Assembly (NCBI RefSeq): GCF_036855935.1
Contig: NZ_JASPFK010000001.1
Location: 1,151,501-1,215,500 of the forward strand
DNA: 64,000 bases
From: Sphingomonas sp. LR60
GTDB taxonomy: Bacteria > Pseudomonadota > Alphaproteobacteria > Sphingomonadales > Sphingomonadaceae
Direction of reading: 5' to 3'
Positions 36,240 to 45,992 of this stretch are shown here, one piece after another (position 1 is the stretch's first letter; each line of letters begins with the position of its first letter). Under the pieces are notes generated by a model. That model searched no databases, was not told where the DNA came from, and worked only from the letters and a program-made list of their open reading frames with translations. A program made the position numbers and the translations under genes.

Positions 36240-36523
36240 TCGGGACTGCCGGACGAGCGTATGGTGCTCGACGCATCGGTCCTCGCCATGATCGAGGATG
36301 CGAAGGGGCCGCCAAGGTTGCAGCCGGGATCGCTGCCGCGAGCGTAAGCAGCTTAAACTACGCCGAGGTGCCGGCCGAGTGAACTTCAGCACAAGCTGCT
36401 GGACGCCTGCGCGCGACAGCGGCTGAGACCAGGCTGAGCCTTGACGACCGCTTCTCCCTCGCGAGTGGATCCGGCAGGGTAACCCCGTTACCTCGGCTTT
36501 CGCCAGGTAACGGGCACCAACGC

Positions 36524-39250
36524 TTAGAACCGAACCCGCACGCCGGCCGTCACGCGACGACCGTTGTCGACTACGCCGCGCAGCAGCCCGGCGCCGGTGT
36601 CGTTGTAGATCTTCGCATTCGTGGCGTTGGTCACGTCGGCGTTCAGCGTGATCATTGGATTGATGTCGTAGCTGGCCGAGATGTCGAGCTGTCCGTACGA
36701 CCGCTGATAATCGCCGTCGCCGAAAGTGCTGATCGCGTCGTTCACGAAGCCGTTGCGATAATTGTACGAGGCGCGGATGCCGAAGCCCGCCTTCTCGTAA
36801 TAGCCCGCGATATTATAGCTGCGCGTCGATGCCCCCGAGATCGGGATCGCGGGCTCGCCCTGCGTTACCACCACGTCGCCGAGATCGAGATAGGTGAAGT
36901 TGCCGAGCACGCCAAACCCATCGAGCGCGCCGGGCAGGAAGGTGAACGGCACCTGTGCGCCAAGCTCGAAGCCCTTGATCTTGCTGCTCGCGCCGTTGCG
37001 CGGCTGGCGCAGTAGAAACACCTGCTCGCGGCTGCCGCCTTCCTCCAGCTGCACGGTCTGCGTCACCGAGGTTGCGGTGTTGACGATGAAGTTTTTCACG
37101 TCCTTGTAGAACACGGCCGCCGACAGCAGCCCCGATCCGGCGAAGTAATATTCGAGCGACAGGTCGATCTGGTTCGATAAATAGGGGCGAAGGTTCGGGT
37201 TGCGCGCGCTGATCGTGCTGGTGTTCGCATCGACGCTGAGCGTCGGCGACAGCAGACCGATGTCGGGGCGGGTCAGCGTCCGCGCCACCGCGCCGCGCAC
37301 CTTCAGCTGCGGCGTGAGATCGAACGAGAGATTGGCGCTGGGCAGCCATTCGGCATAGCTGTTGTCGATCGAGACTGGCGTGGTGCCCTGCACGACGGTG
37401 ATGATCCCGCCCCGTCGTACGAGCAATGTCGACAGGTCCGCGGCATTGCCGTCCGATGTCTGATCGGTGCGGACGTAGCGCAGCCCGATATTGCCGTTGA
37501 ACCGCTCGTCGAGCGCGCGGATGTCGACCTGCCCATAAGCGGCATAGGACCGCTCGCTGACCTGGAAGTCGTTGGCGAGCTGCGCCTGTGGCGGAGCGAG
37601 CGCCAGCATCTCCGAGAGCGGCAGGCGATCGAAGAAGGCGTCTAGGTTCGGCGCCAGATAGGTGCCGAGCGACGACTGGACGAACTTCGAATAATCGACC
37701 TGTGACAGGATCGGCGCCGCCGAGGTGCTGCCACCCTCGACGGTCGGATTATAGGCCTGCCCCAGCGCATTGGCGAATTGCTGTGAGGTCAGGTTGAAGG
37801 TGCGCGAGCTGAATTCGCTCTTGCGGTTGGCGAACATCGCTCCGGCCTTGAGCACCAGCGACGCGTCCGCGAGGTCGAGGTCGCGCGCGACATCGAGCCG
37901 GCCGTCGTAATTGCGATCGATGCTCGGCGCACGATAGGTGCCGCCGACTGCGAGCAGGTTGAATGTCGACGGGTCGAGCGGGTCGTAGCCGCGGTTGAAG
38001 GTGACGGTCGGCTCGCGCCCGAGATTGCCGCCGGTGTCATAGCCGACCCGCGCGCGCGAATTGATCGCAAAGCCATAATTGGTCGAGGTGCGCCGCGCCT
38101 TGGAAAAGGTGAATTCGCTCGATACCTTCAGCCGATCGACCGTCCAGATCCCGCCGATCGCGCCGCTGAACAATTCATCGTGCGTGTCGATCGGGCGGGT
38201 GTCGGCGCGGTGGTCCACGCCGTTGGCGTCGAGTGCGGTCAAATAATTCCCCGCCACGGTGCTGCCCACGACACCTGCGCTCGGGCCCTGGATGTTGGTG
38301 AAACGAACCTGATGTTCGTTGTAGATCGAATAATCCTTGAAGTCCGAGAAGAAGCCGTCGGCGTAGAAGTTGAGCGTGTCGGTCGGCTTGAACTGCAACC
38401 CGCCGATCATTGTCGCGCGTTCGAACTTGCCGTCCTGCGCGACGAGATTGGTGGTGTGGATGAAACGATACTGGTCGTTGAAGTCGCCATCGAGATTATA
38501 GTCGAGGGGCGGATTGCGCCGTGCCTCAACGCCATTCTCCGCGCCATAACCGAGGTAGCCGGCGGACAATACGCGACGCTTTTCATAGTTGATGCCGAAA
38601 CTGGCGCCGAAGCGGTCGTTGATGACCTTGTTGACGTAGAGCGAGGCGTGCGGGGTGACCCGGTTCGGGTTCTCCTCGTAGATGCCCTCCGCGGTGATCG
38701 CCACCACGTCACGCCCGGCGTCGAGCGGACGCGCGACGCGGACGTTGACGATGCCGGCCAGACCGCCTTCGACCTGTTCGGCGCTGGGGGACTTGAACAC
38801 TTCGACGGCACTGACGAAATCCGACGATAGCGAGGTGAAGGAGAAGCTGCGCCCGCCGCCCGGTGTCGCGATCTGGCGGCCGTTATACTGCGTCTGGGTG
38901 AAGTTCGGCCCGAGCCCGCGCAGCGCGACGCGTGAGCCTTCGCCCTTGTTGCGAGTGATCTGCACCCCGGTCACGCGTTGCAGCGATTCGGCGAGGTTCT
39001 GGTCGGGGAAGCGGCCAATGTCCTCGGACGAAATCGCATCGACGATGCTGACGTTGTTGCGCTTCAGTGCTGTCGCATCGGCCAGGCTGCGGCGAATGCC
39101 GGTGACGACGACTTCCTCGCCGCTCCCGGCGGCGTCGATGGCATTGTCCTGCGACGCCGGTTCGGCCGCGGGCACTGTCTGCGCGATCGCGGACGAGGCG
39201 ACGGTAATCGCCAGAAGCGACACTGCGCTGGCCAGAAAACGTGTTGTCAA
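36524..39250 (-). CDS. TonB-dependent receptor, likely glycan uptake
   Basis: A 908-residue outer-membrane receptor. The signal peptide is TTRFLASAVSLLAITVASSA followed by IAQ. A TonB-box-like EEVVVTGIRRSLADA precedes the plug (SIVDAISSEDIGRFPDQNLA, then ESLQRVTGVQI and RNKGEGSRVALRGLGPNFTQ). The barrel follows and ends in Phe (TAGVRVRF). The plug motif is that of the large Xanthomonas/Caulobacter-type receptors used for sugar polymers. The start is TTG at 39250 with GGGGAG seven bases upstream. It follows the GH95 gene by 61 bases on the same strand, so it likely imports fucose-containing oligosaccharides. Confidence 0.9.
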   Translation of the reverse strand: MTTRFLASAVSLLAITVASSAIAQTVPAAEPASQDNAIDAAGSGEEVVVTGIRRSLADATALKRNNVSIVDAISSEDIGRFPDQNLAESLQRVTGVQITRNKGEGSRVALRGLGPNFTQTQYNGRQIATPGGGRSFSFTSLSSDFVSAVEVFKSPSAEQVEGGLAGIVNVRVARPLDAGRDVVAITAEGIYEENPNRVTPHASLYVNKVINDRFGASFGINYEKRRVLSAGYLGYGAENGVEARRNPPLDYNLDGDFNDQYRFIHTTNLVAQDGKFERATMIGGLQFKPTDTLNFYADGFFSDFKDYSIYNEHQVRFTNIQGPSAGVVGSTVAGNYLTALDANGVDHRADTRPIDTHDELFSGAIGGIWTVDRLKVSSEFTFSKARRTSTNYGFAINSRARVGYDTGGNLGREPTVTFNRGYDPLDPSTFNLLAVGGTYRAPSIDRNYDGRLDVARDLDLADASLVLKAGAMFANRKSEFSSRTFNLTSQQFANALGQAYNPTVEGGSTSAAPILSQVDYSKFVQSSLGTYLAPNLDAFFDRLPLSEMLALAPPQAQLANDFQVSERSYAAYGQVDIRALDERFNGNIGLRYVRTDQTSDGNAADLSTLLVRRGGIITVVQGTTPVSIDNSYAEWLPSANLSFDLTPQLKVRGAVARTLTRPDIGLLSPTLSVDANTSTISARNPNLRPYLSNQIDLSLEYYFAGSGLLSAAVFYKDVKNFIVNTATSVTQTVQLEEGGSREQVFLLRQPRNGASSKIKGFELGAQVPFTFLPGALDGFGVLGNFTYLDLGDVVVTQGEPAIPISGASTRSYNIAGYYEKAGFGIRASYNYRNGFVNDAISTFGDGDYQRSYGQLDISASYDINPMITLNADVTNATNAKIYNDTGAGLLRGVVDNGRRVTAGVRVRF

Positions 39251-39311
39251 TTTTTTCTCCCCGTAAAGCCTCCCGTCCTTGGTGACGGGTCGGCGGTGAT
39301 GGCGGTTGCGG

Positions 39312-41813
39312 TCAGGCGGCGCCGATGGTCAGTGTGATGCGGTCACCGGCGCGCCCCTTCAGTAGGAGCCCGGCCATGTCGTCGCGCAGCGGGACTGCGA
39401 CACCACCGCGCATTGCGGCGCGCACGCGGCGGCCCTCGGGCAATCGCACGAGTATGTCGCCCCTCTTCGCGAACGTCAGCTCGGCCTGCAATAGCAAGCC
39501 CTGGCTCCATCGTTGATCGACGGTGACGCCTCCGCGCGCGCGGAGGCCCCGCACACTGCCGTCGCGCCACGCCGGCGGCAAGGCCGGCAGCAACGCGACC
39601 GCGCCGTCATGGCTTTGCAGCAGCATCTCGGCGATCGCCGCGGTGATCCCGAAATTGCCGTCGATCTGGAAGATCGGTCCCTTGTTCGACGGATGCGTGT
39701 CGAAGAGGTTGTCGAGCGTACTGTCTTTGAAGAAGGCGTCGATCGATCGGCCAGACCGTTCGGCATCGCCCATTCGCGCCCAGATGCAGGTCGCCCAAGC
39801 GCGGCTCCAACCGGTTTGCGCGCCGCCGTTGTCCTCGCGCCGCTGCATCGAAGTCGCTACCGCCTGTGCCCATTTCGGCGTGCGCCGGGGACTGAACTCG
39901 TCACCGGGATAAAGCGGATATAGATGCGAGATGTGGCGGTGCCCCGGCTCGCCCTCCGCGAACTCGCGCGACCATTCCAGCAGCTCGCCGTGGCTGCCGA
40001 TCCGGTACGGCTCCAGCTGGTTGACCAGTCCCGAGAGCGTCTCGGCGAACGCGGTGTCTGTCTTCAGCAGTGCCGAGGCGGCGATGCAATTGGTGAACAA
40101 CTCACGGGTCAGCGCAAGGTCCATGGTGCAGCCCGCGCTAATGGAGGCCTTCTTGCCATCCGGTGCGAGGAACTCGTTCTCGGGCGAGATCGACGGCGCC
40201 GTGGTCAGCCGCCCGTCAGCGGGGTTGGCGACGAGCCACGCCGCACAGAATTCCGCGCAACTGCGCATCAGCGGCCAGGCGCGATCGCGCAGGAAAGCCA
40301 AGTCGCCACCAAAGGTATAATGTTGCCACAGATGCTGCATCAGCCAAGGGCCGCCCATCGGCCAGTTGGCCCAGACCGGCGTCGCGTCGCCTTCGCCGAC
40401 CGGGTTGGCCATCGCCCAGACGTCGCTGTTGTGATGCAGGCACCAGCCAGGCATGCCGTAATAACCGCGCGCCACCTCGGCGCCGCGCACAGCGACATGC
40501 TCGATCCAGTCGAACAAAGCAGTGTGGCAATCGGCGAGGTTCGCAACCTCCGCCGGCCAGTAATTCATCTCGGTGTTGATGTTGGTGGTATGGTTGCTGC
40601 TCCACGGCGGACGCACTTCGGCATTCCAAATTCCTTGCAGGTTTGCCGGCTGCGTGCCGGGACGCGAACTGGCGATCAGCAGATAGCGACCGAAGTGGAA
40701 CAGCAACGCGGCCAGCCCGGGATCGCTTGCGCGTGCGTTGCCAGCCCGCCGCGCTGCCGTAGTGCCGCCCGGTCCCGACAGGCTCAGTGCGGCGCGGCGA
40801 TACAGCGCGCGGTGGTCGGCGATATGGGCAGCCTTCAGCGCGGAATAGCCGATGGCGCGAGCAGCTGCCAACGCCTGCGCCGCTTTTGCTTCGATCGCCG
40901 CTGCCGGCAGGTCGGGCGATTGGTCGAAGCGGCGGAAGCCGGTGGCAGCGGCGATCCGAATCTCGACGCTGCGGGCATCGCGAACCATGATGCGATCGCC
41001 AGCGGCAGTCGCGCTGCCGCCTTCAGTCATGACTTCGGCGATCGCGGCGAACATCATGCCTTTGCCGAGCTCGTCGTCGTATCGGATCGGATCGGCGACT
41101 TTCTGGTAATTGGGTGCGGCATAGGCCGGCGCCTTACCGGTCAGAACTATGCGGTTCCCGGTTGCTCGCGCCGAGCCGCGCAGCAGCGTGGCGAGCGACA
41201 GATCGGCGTCGATCGTCCCAGTCTCTGCGGTCAACCGCACAACCACCAATTGCGCGGGGTGCGAGACGAACATCTCGCGCCGATGCCGAACCGCGCCTTG
41301 CTTATACGTCACCGTGACCAACGCTTGGTCGAGGTCGAGTTCGCGACGATAGTCGCTCGCTGCGCTCTCTCCCGCGTCCTTGCCCAAGATAGCAATTTCG
41401 AGATCGCCTAGCGGAGCATAGCTGTTGGAGTATGGCCCCTGCATTTGTTTCGCGCGCTCATCGGCAAGGTGGTAGTCGCCGATAAGGGCAGCTTGCCGGA
41501 CGCCTGGGAGGGCGGCGCGTGCACCGAGGTTAGAGTTGGAGGTCGGAAAGCCTGACCACAATGTATCCTCGTTCAAGGAAATAATGTCGCGGGCAATGCC
41601 TCCGCGGATTACCGCGCCAAGGCGACCGTTTCCGATCGGCAAGCCATCGACCCAGCGCGTCGCGGGTGAATCGAACCAGAGCCGATGTGCATCGCCGGCA
41701 TTCACCGGCTGCGCGAGGAGCGGGAGCGAACCAAAACCGCCTGTCGCAGCGGCTGCCGCCCCCGCGCCCAGAAGGCCGCGTCGCGTAAGCTCGCCCGCCA
41801 TCGAACTCTCCAT
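39312..41813 (-). CDS. GH95-family alpha-L-fucosidase (or related glycosidase)
   Basis: An 833-residue glycoside hydrolase of family 95. A twin-arginine signal is visible at the start ([20 protein letters not shown]), so it is probably exported folded to the periplasm. The N-domain begins [20 protein letters not shown]. The catalytic (alpha/alpha)6 barrel has [25 protein letters not shown] and FQIDGNFG, matching the Asn pair, Glu and Asp known from Bifidobacterium AfcA. Family members remove alpha-1,2-linked fucose, and some remove galactose. Starts at 41813 and 41801 are both possible. It forms an operon with the TonB receptor gene. Confidence 0.9.
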   Translation of the reverse strand: MESSMAGELTRRGLLGAGAAAAATGGFGSLPLLAQPVNAGDAHRLWFDSPATRWVDGLPIGNGRLGAVIRGGIARDIISLNEDTLWSGFPTSNSNLGARAALPGVRQAALIGDYHLADERAKQMQGPYSNSYAPLGDLEIAILGKDAGESAASDYRRELDLDQALVTVTYKQGAVRHRREMFVSHPAQLVVVRLTAETGTIDADLSLATLLRGSARATGNRIVLTGKAPAYAAPNYQKVADPIRYDDELGKGMMFAAIAEVMTEGGSATAAGDRIMVRDARSVEIRIAAATGFRRFDQSPDLPAAAIEAKAAQALAAARAIGYSALKAAHIADHRALYRRAALSLSGPGGTTAARRAGNARASDPGLAALLFHFGRYLLIASSRPGTQPANLQGIWNAEVRPPWSSNHTTNINTEMNYWPAEVANLADCHTALFDWIEHVAVRGAEVARGYYGMPGWCLHHNSDVWAMANPVGEGDATPVWANWPMGGPWLMQHLWQHYTFGGDLAFLRDRAWPLMRSCAEFCAAWLVANPADGRLTTAPSISPENEFLAPDGKKASISAGCTMDLALTRELFTNCIAASALLKTDTAFAETLSGLVNQLEPYRIGSHGELLEWSREFAEGEPGHRHISHLYPLYPGDEFSPRRTPKWAQAVATSMQRREDNGGAQTGWSRAWATCIWARMGDAERSGRSIDAFFKDSTLDNLFDTHPSNKGPIFQIDGNFGITAAIAEMLLQSHDGAVALLPALPPAWRDGSVRGLRARGGVTVDQRWSQGLLLQAELTFAKRGDILVRLPEGRRVRAAMRGGVAVPLRDDMAGLLLKGRAGDRITLTIGAA

Positions 41814-42098
41814 TTGCTTATATAAAAACGCTCTGTGCCAGTGATTGTGGCGTAAGTTCCGTCAGCAGGGAAGAGCAAAAATGCTTAATTATCTTTCCAG
41901 ATGTTGCTGAAGCGACGCCTCTAGTTTGAGGTCGGGGTCTGACGTGACAGCCATGGCCCTGTTCTGGCCAGCAGGATCGCCCTTGAAGTTGATGAAGGAT
42001 GTTCAAAGTTGAGGAGCCTCTGACGTCCTCCCTGTTTTTTCATCCATGTTGAGTGAGAGTTTTCCGGTCCTTTGAAGCCTGCGGGCGAGGAGCTGGAC

Positions 42099-42364
42099 AT
42101 GAAGAAGACGAGGCATACGGACGAGCAGATCGCGTTCGCGCTGAAGCAGGCGGAGACGGGTACGTCAGTGGCGGAGGTAATCCGCCGGATGGGGATCTCC
42201 GAGCAGACATTCTACCGCTGGAAGAAGGTGTACGGCGGCCTCGGCGTAGGCGAGCTGCGGCGCCTGAAGCTGCTCGAGGAGGAGAACCGCAAGCTCAAGC
42301 AGCTGGTCGCGGACCTGAGCCTGGACAAGCATATCCTGCAGGACGTGCTGTCAAAAAGCCCTGA
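42099..42364 (+). pseudogene. IS3 transposase OrfA, one A missing in the slippery run
   Basis: The N-terminal HTH protein of the IS: RHTDEQIAFALKQAETGTSV, GISEQTFYRWKKVYGGLGVG, then a leucine-zipper-like LKLLEEENRKLKQLVADLSL. Related elements carry A6G, where OrfA ends LSKKP and a -1 slip makes the OrfAB fusion. Here the run at 42353-42357 has five A, so the frame misses the stop at 42362-42364 and continues to 42626. Adding one A gives 88 residues and restores the slippery site. ATG 42099 is the usual start. Confidence 0.75.
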
Positions 42365-43197
42365 CGCCTGGACGACGGCGCGAGCTCGTCGCGCACGTCC
42401 AGGCGTCTCATGGTGTCAGCGAGCGACGCAGTTGCCTGGCGCTGGGCGTCGACCGGTCGTCGGTGCGCTACGTGTCGCATCGGCCGGACCAGGCGCCGCT
42501 GATGCTGCGCATCCGCGATCTGGCGGCGACGCGGACGCGATACGGCTACTTCCGCATCTACATCCTGCTGCGCAGGGAGGGATGGTTCGTGAACCACAAG
42601 AGGGTCTATCGGCTTTACCGGGATGATGGACTGAGCCTTCGGCTCAAGAAGCCTCGCCGCAACGTCAGCGCTGCCAACCGCGACCGACAGCCTGCGGCTG
42701 CGGCGGCCAACGAGATGTGGTCGATGGACTTCGTCTCCGACGCGCTGTTCGACGGCCGGCGGTTGCGAGCGCTGACGGTCGTCGATGCGTTCACGCGCGA
42801 GGCGCTGGCGATTGACGTCGACCAGGGCATCAAGGGTGAGCAGGTGGTCGAGGTGATGGCGCGGATCTCGTCAACCCGCGGCGCGCCCAGGACCATTCGG
42901 GTGGACAACGGGCCGGAGTTCATCTCGAAGGCGCTCGACCGCTGGGCATACGAGAATGGCGTGACCCTGGACTTCAGCCGGCCGGGCAAGCCGACCGACA
43001 ACGCCTTCGTAGAGTCGTTTAACGGCCGCCTTCGGGACGAGTGCCTGAACACGCACTGGTTCCTGTCGCTGGAGGACGCCAGAGCCAAGATCGAGGCCTG
43101 GCGGCGGGACTATAATGAGAGCCGCCCTCACACATCGCTTGGCTGGCTGACGCCGGTCGAATATGCTGCTGCCGCGGCCAAGATCGCGGCCGAATGA
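42352..43197 (+). CDS. IS3 transposase OrfB (DDE integrase)
   Basis: About 281 residues, normally made as OrfAB by frameshifting. The N-terminal part has LTPGRRRELVAHVQASHGV and RIRDLAATRTRYGYFRIYIL; the integrase core has NEMWSMDFVSDALFDGRRLR with the first Asp, RVDNGPEFISKALDRW with the second and NAFVESFNGRLRDECLN with the Glu. All three DDE residues are present, so the enzyme could be active if OrfA is intact. The first in-frame ATG is at 42463. It stops one base before the right inverted repeat. Confidence 0.85.
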   Translation, partial: QKALTPGRRRELVAHVQASHGVSERRSCLALGVDRSSVRYVSHRPDQAPLMLRIRDLAATRTRYGYFRIYILLRREGWFVNHKRVYRLYRDDGLSLRLKKPRRNVSAANRDRQPAAAAANEMWSMDFVSDALFDGRRLRALTVVDAFTREALAIDVDQGIKGEQVVEVMARISSTRGAPRTIRVDNGPEFISKALDRWAYENGVTLDFSRPGKPTDNAFVESFNGRLRDECLNTHWFLSLEDARAKIEAWRRDYNESRPHTSLGWLTPVEYAAAAAKIAAE

Positions 43198-43247
43198 ATG
43201 ACGGAAACTCTCCTTCGACATGGATGAGAAACTGGGGGACCCTCAAA

Positions 43248-43293
43248 ATGACGGAAACTCTCCCTTAAACTGGATGAGAAACCGGGTCCCCCT
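43248..43293. repeat. Second IS right end in tandem
   Basis: This 46-base stretch (ATGACGGAAACTCTCCCTTA and onward) repeats the IS right end at 43198-43243 with about eight differences, and lies four bases after it. It looks like the remaining end of a related IS copy or a nested insertion. The first repeat matches the left end of the present IS better. Confidence 0.6.
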
Positions 43294-43309
43294 AGACCAA
43301 TCCCCGGCT

Positions 43310-45469
43310 CTAGTTATGACTGCTAGAGCTCTGGGGAGCTCGTTCGGTGGACGCGATAAGTGCCCTTGTTTTGTCTGCGGGCATGGGCCGGCCGAAGAAA
43401 TAGCCTTGCGCGTTGCCACAGTTCCGCGCGAGCAAATACGCCGCCTGCTCAGCTGTCTCCACTCCTTCCGCGACAACCGCGATGCCGAGTTGATTTGCAA
43501 GCCCGAGCACCGCGTTGACGATGGCCGCGTCACCAGGTTCCGTCAGAAGGCCTGCGACGAAGCTTCGATCGATCTTGATGACGTCGACGGGATATTCCCG
43601 CAGGTGTTTGAGCGACGCGTAGCCGGTGCCAAAATCGTCCAGCGCGACTGTGACCCCGGCGCTGTGGAAGGCACCCAACGTATCCCCGACGCCCTCCGCC
43701 CCGCGGCCGAGGAAAACCGTTTCCGTGACCTCCAGCTCAAGCAACCCGGCGGGAAGGTCGTGGCGGTGTAACTGACCCATGATGCGGTCGAAGAGATCGT
43801 CGCGGCGGAACTCCGCGGGGGACAAATTTAATGCTACGGGCCTGAGCGTCAGCCCTTCGTCCCGCCAGCGTACGAGGTCTGCGCAAATTCGTTGCAGCAT
43901 CCGATCGCCAAGCGACGTGGCCGTCGTGAGATCGTCAAATGCCGCCGCAATCGTGTCAGGGCCCTGGATACCCAATGTGTCATGGCGCCATCGTAGCAGC
44001 GCCTCAAACCCCGAAAGGGCGCCATCACTCAGCCTGACCTTTGGCTGATAGAAGGGTACAAGGCGATCATCTCGCGCAATCATGCGGGCGACTGAGAGCA
44101 TCGATGTGCGGCGCTGCATGCTGGCACGCATTTCTGGACGGAAGCGGGAGAGTTCGCCGCGGGCGCTCGCTTTACCGGCGTATAGCGCTAAGTCGGCTGT
44201 CTTAAGTAGATCATGCGCCCCTCGCGCGTCTCTAGGGAAGGAGGCGCTACCCGCCGTCGCCTGACAGTCGAGCGTTAGGGATTCTTCCACGACAGGCTCG
44301 CGCAGCAAGCGAAGTGCAGATCGCAGGCGATGCTCCGTCGACTTCTCCGACGAAGCCTCCAAGATCGCAGCGAACTCGTCTCCGCCCAGGCGCGCCACGA
44401 CCACATCGTCGCCCAAGACGAAAACAAGCCGTTCGGCGACGGTGCGCAGCAGTAGGTCGCCGGCATCGTGCCCAGCAGTGTCGTTGGTCTCCTTAAGATG
44501 GTCGACGTCGAATAATGCGAGCGTCAGCATTGCTGCATCCGACCGATCCGCTCGCGCGATCGCGTCCTCAAGCAGCCGGTTGAAGGCGGCGCGGTTGACC
44601 AATCCGGTGAGCGGATCGTGTTCAGCCGCCCAGCGGATCCGTCGCTCGGCAGTGAGTTGCTCGGTAACGTCGCGGACAGTTACCAGAACGCGTTCGATCC
44701 GGCCATTTGCCGACTTGACCCGCCAGCCACTCGTCTGCATCCAACGTAGCGCACCGTCATCTGCCCGGTTGATGCGTACCGTCAGTTCGAAGCGCGGCTC
44801 GATGTCACCATCGCTGATGGAGTCGACGAGTTGCCGTAGCAACGGACGATCCTCCGGAACGACCAGCGCAAGGGCGGTGGCGGGCTCAGCTGGTACCTCT
44901 GGCGCAAGGCCGAGCATCGCGCGAAAAACGTCCGACCAGAGACGAGTGCCACGCAGCGCGTCATAGTCCCAGATGCCAAGGCCCGCCGCCTCCGCGGCCA
45001 GTCGGAAACGCTCCTCGCTCGCGAACAACTCGGTTTCGACGCGCTTCCTGTCGTCAATATCTTCCAGCGTGCCGAACCAGGCCACTGCCGATCCGTTGCG
45101 ATCGAGGCGTGGTGATGCAAACGAGCGAAACCAGCGATAGCCGCTTGACGTACGCAGGCGATAATCGACGTCGACCGACGACGCTGTTTCAAGCGCCACG
45201 CGCCACGCGCACATCGTCGGCTCGACGTCTTCCGTGTGCAGCGCGTCAAGCCAGCCGCTATCGAGCGCCTTGGCGACTGCGATGCCTGTGACTTCTGTCC
45301 AACGAGCGCTGACGGTGCGGATGGCACCGGATTTGTCTGCGCTCCAGCTAATATGCTGCGCCATCTCCACGCTTGTTCGATAGTGATCGGCTTCGCTCTG
45401 TGCGGCGGCCAGCGCGCGTAGGAGCAATTGAGGCTCATCAAGTGGCTTGGAGGCAACAACTTGCTTCAT
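43310..45469 (-). CDS. PAS-PAS-GGDEF-EAL cyclic-di-GMP enzyme
   Basis: A 719-residue cytoplasmic protein. Two PAS_3 domains (about residues 25-145 and 150-275) precede a GGDEF domain with an intact active site VARLGGDEFAAIL at about 357-369 and an EAL domain starting at about 450 with GFEALLRWRH, DDFGTGYASLKHL and EGVET. Both catalytic signatures are complete, so it may make and break c-di-GMP. The RxxD inhibitory site that normally precedes GGDEF is absent (LGDDVVVARL). No membrane segment is seen. It stands alone next to the IS element. Confidence 0.92.
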   Translation of the reverse strand: MKQVVASKPLDEPQLLLRALAAAQSEADHYRTSVEMAQHISWSADKSGAIRTVSARWTEVTGIAVAKALDSGWLDALHTEDVEPTMCAWRVALETASSVDVDYRLRTSSGYRWFRSFASPRLDRNGSAVAWFGTLEDIDDRKRVETELFASEERFRLAAEAAGLGIWDYDALRGTRLWSDVFRAMLGLAPEVPAEPATALALVVPEDRPLLRQLVDSISDGDIEPRFELTVRINRADDGALRWMQTSGWRVKSANGRIERVLVTVRDVTEQLTAERRIRWAAEHDPLTGLVNRAAFNRLLEDAIARADRSDAAMLTLALFDVDHLKETNDTAGHDAGDLLLRTVAERLVFVLGDDVVVARLGGDEFAAILEASSEKSTEHRLRSALRLLREPVVEESLTLDCQATAGSASFPRDARGAHDLLKTADLALYAGKASARGELSRFRPEMRASMQRRTSMLSVARMIARDDRLVPFYQPKVRLSDGALSGFEALLRWRHDTLGIQGPDTIAAAFDDLTTATSLGDRMLQRICADLVRWRDEGLTLRPVALNLSPAEFRRDDLFDRIMGQLHRHDLPAGLLELEVTETVFLGRGAEGVGDTLGAFHSAGVTVALDDFGTGYASLKHLREYPVDVIKIDRSFVAGLLTEPGDAAIVNAVLGLANQLGIAVVAEGVETAEQAAYLLARNCGNAQGYFFGRPMPADKTRALIASTERAPQSSSSHN

Positions 45470-45992
45470 ACCAGTTTTAAGCCTGCCAACCTCGCCTATT
45501 CGTCAGAACACCACACGAATCGCTGCATAAACCTATGCATAGCAACGTCTTAAGCGTCGTTAGCGCAAGCCCTATCACTCACAAAAAAAGGCAAAAATGC
45601 TAGACATAGGTCTAGCTGCGCTAAGAAGTGCCGCGATCAAAATCGCTCGGGATGGTTCCCGTAAGCCGCTTGGGGCAAGGACACTTGCGAAGTTCGACTT
45701 CAGCGGACCGCGGCTCGTTGAGTATCCGGATGTGGGTCGTAACCGCCTATTGGACCCACCACCCGGGTACGACCTAAGCGTAGCGCAACGGCACAACTAG
45801 TGAGCTTGATTGTGGCGATTCCACCGCCCCGGATCGATGCTGCCACGCACAACGTGGCTGACCAAAATCAGCGCTTTCCATCCCGCGGCTTCTCGTCGAG
45901 GCAATCTCGCGTTACCAATCGCCAATGGGAAGGCCGAGATTAGCATCGAAGGGCATGCCTTCGCCGTGGAAGTCAAATAGCGGACGAGCGCT
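45470..45992. other. Intergenic gap between divergent c-di-GMP and kinase genes
   Basis: About 520 bases. Small open frames (for example 45597-45800) have no domain or ribosome site. The part next to the GGDEF-EAL gene is A+T-rich (AAACCTATGCATAGCAACG) and contains a palindromic TATGCATA, possibly an operator. Nothing else is recognised. Confidence 0.45.

Larger units (their letters stand above)
42021..43243 (+). mobile_element. IS3-family insertion sequence
   Basis: The left end at about 42021-42068 and the right end at 43198-43243 are imperfect inverted repeats sharing the cores ACTCTC...CATGGATGA and GGAAA. They enclose orfA and orfB with the DDE integrase layout of IS3 elements close to the IS407 group. 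Exact tips and a target-site duplication could not be fixed by eye. A second, related right end follows at 43248-43293. It sits between the glycan locus and the GGDEF-EAL gene. Confidence 0.8.

Noticed and set aside
39924..41411. A 495-codon open frame on the plus strand.
   Set aside because: It is antisense to the GH95 gene and has no domain.
45597..45800. A 67-codon plus-strand frame between the c-di-GMP gene and the kinase gene.
   Set aside because: No ribosome site, domain or partner; the part on the other strand is open as well.
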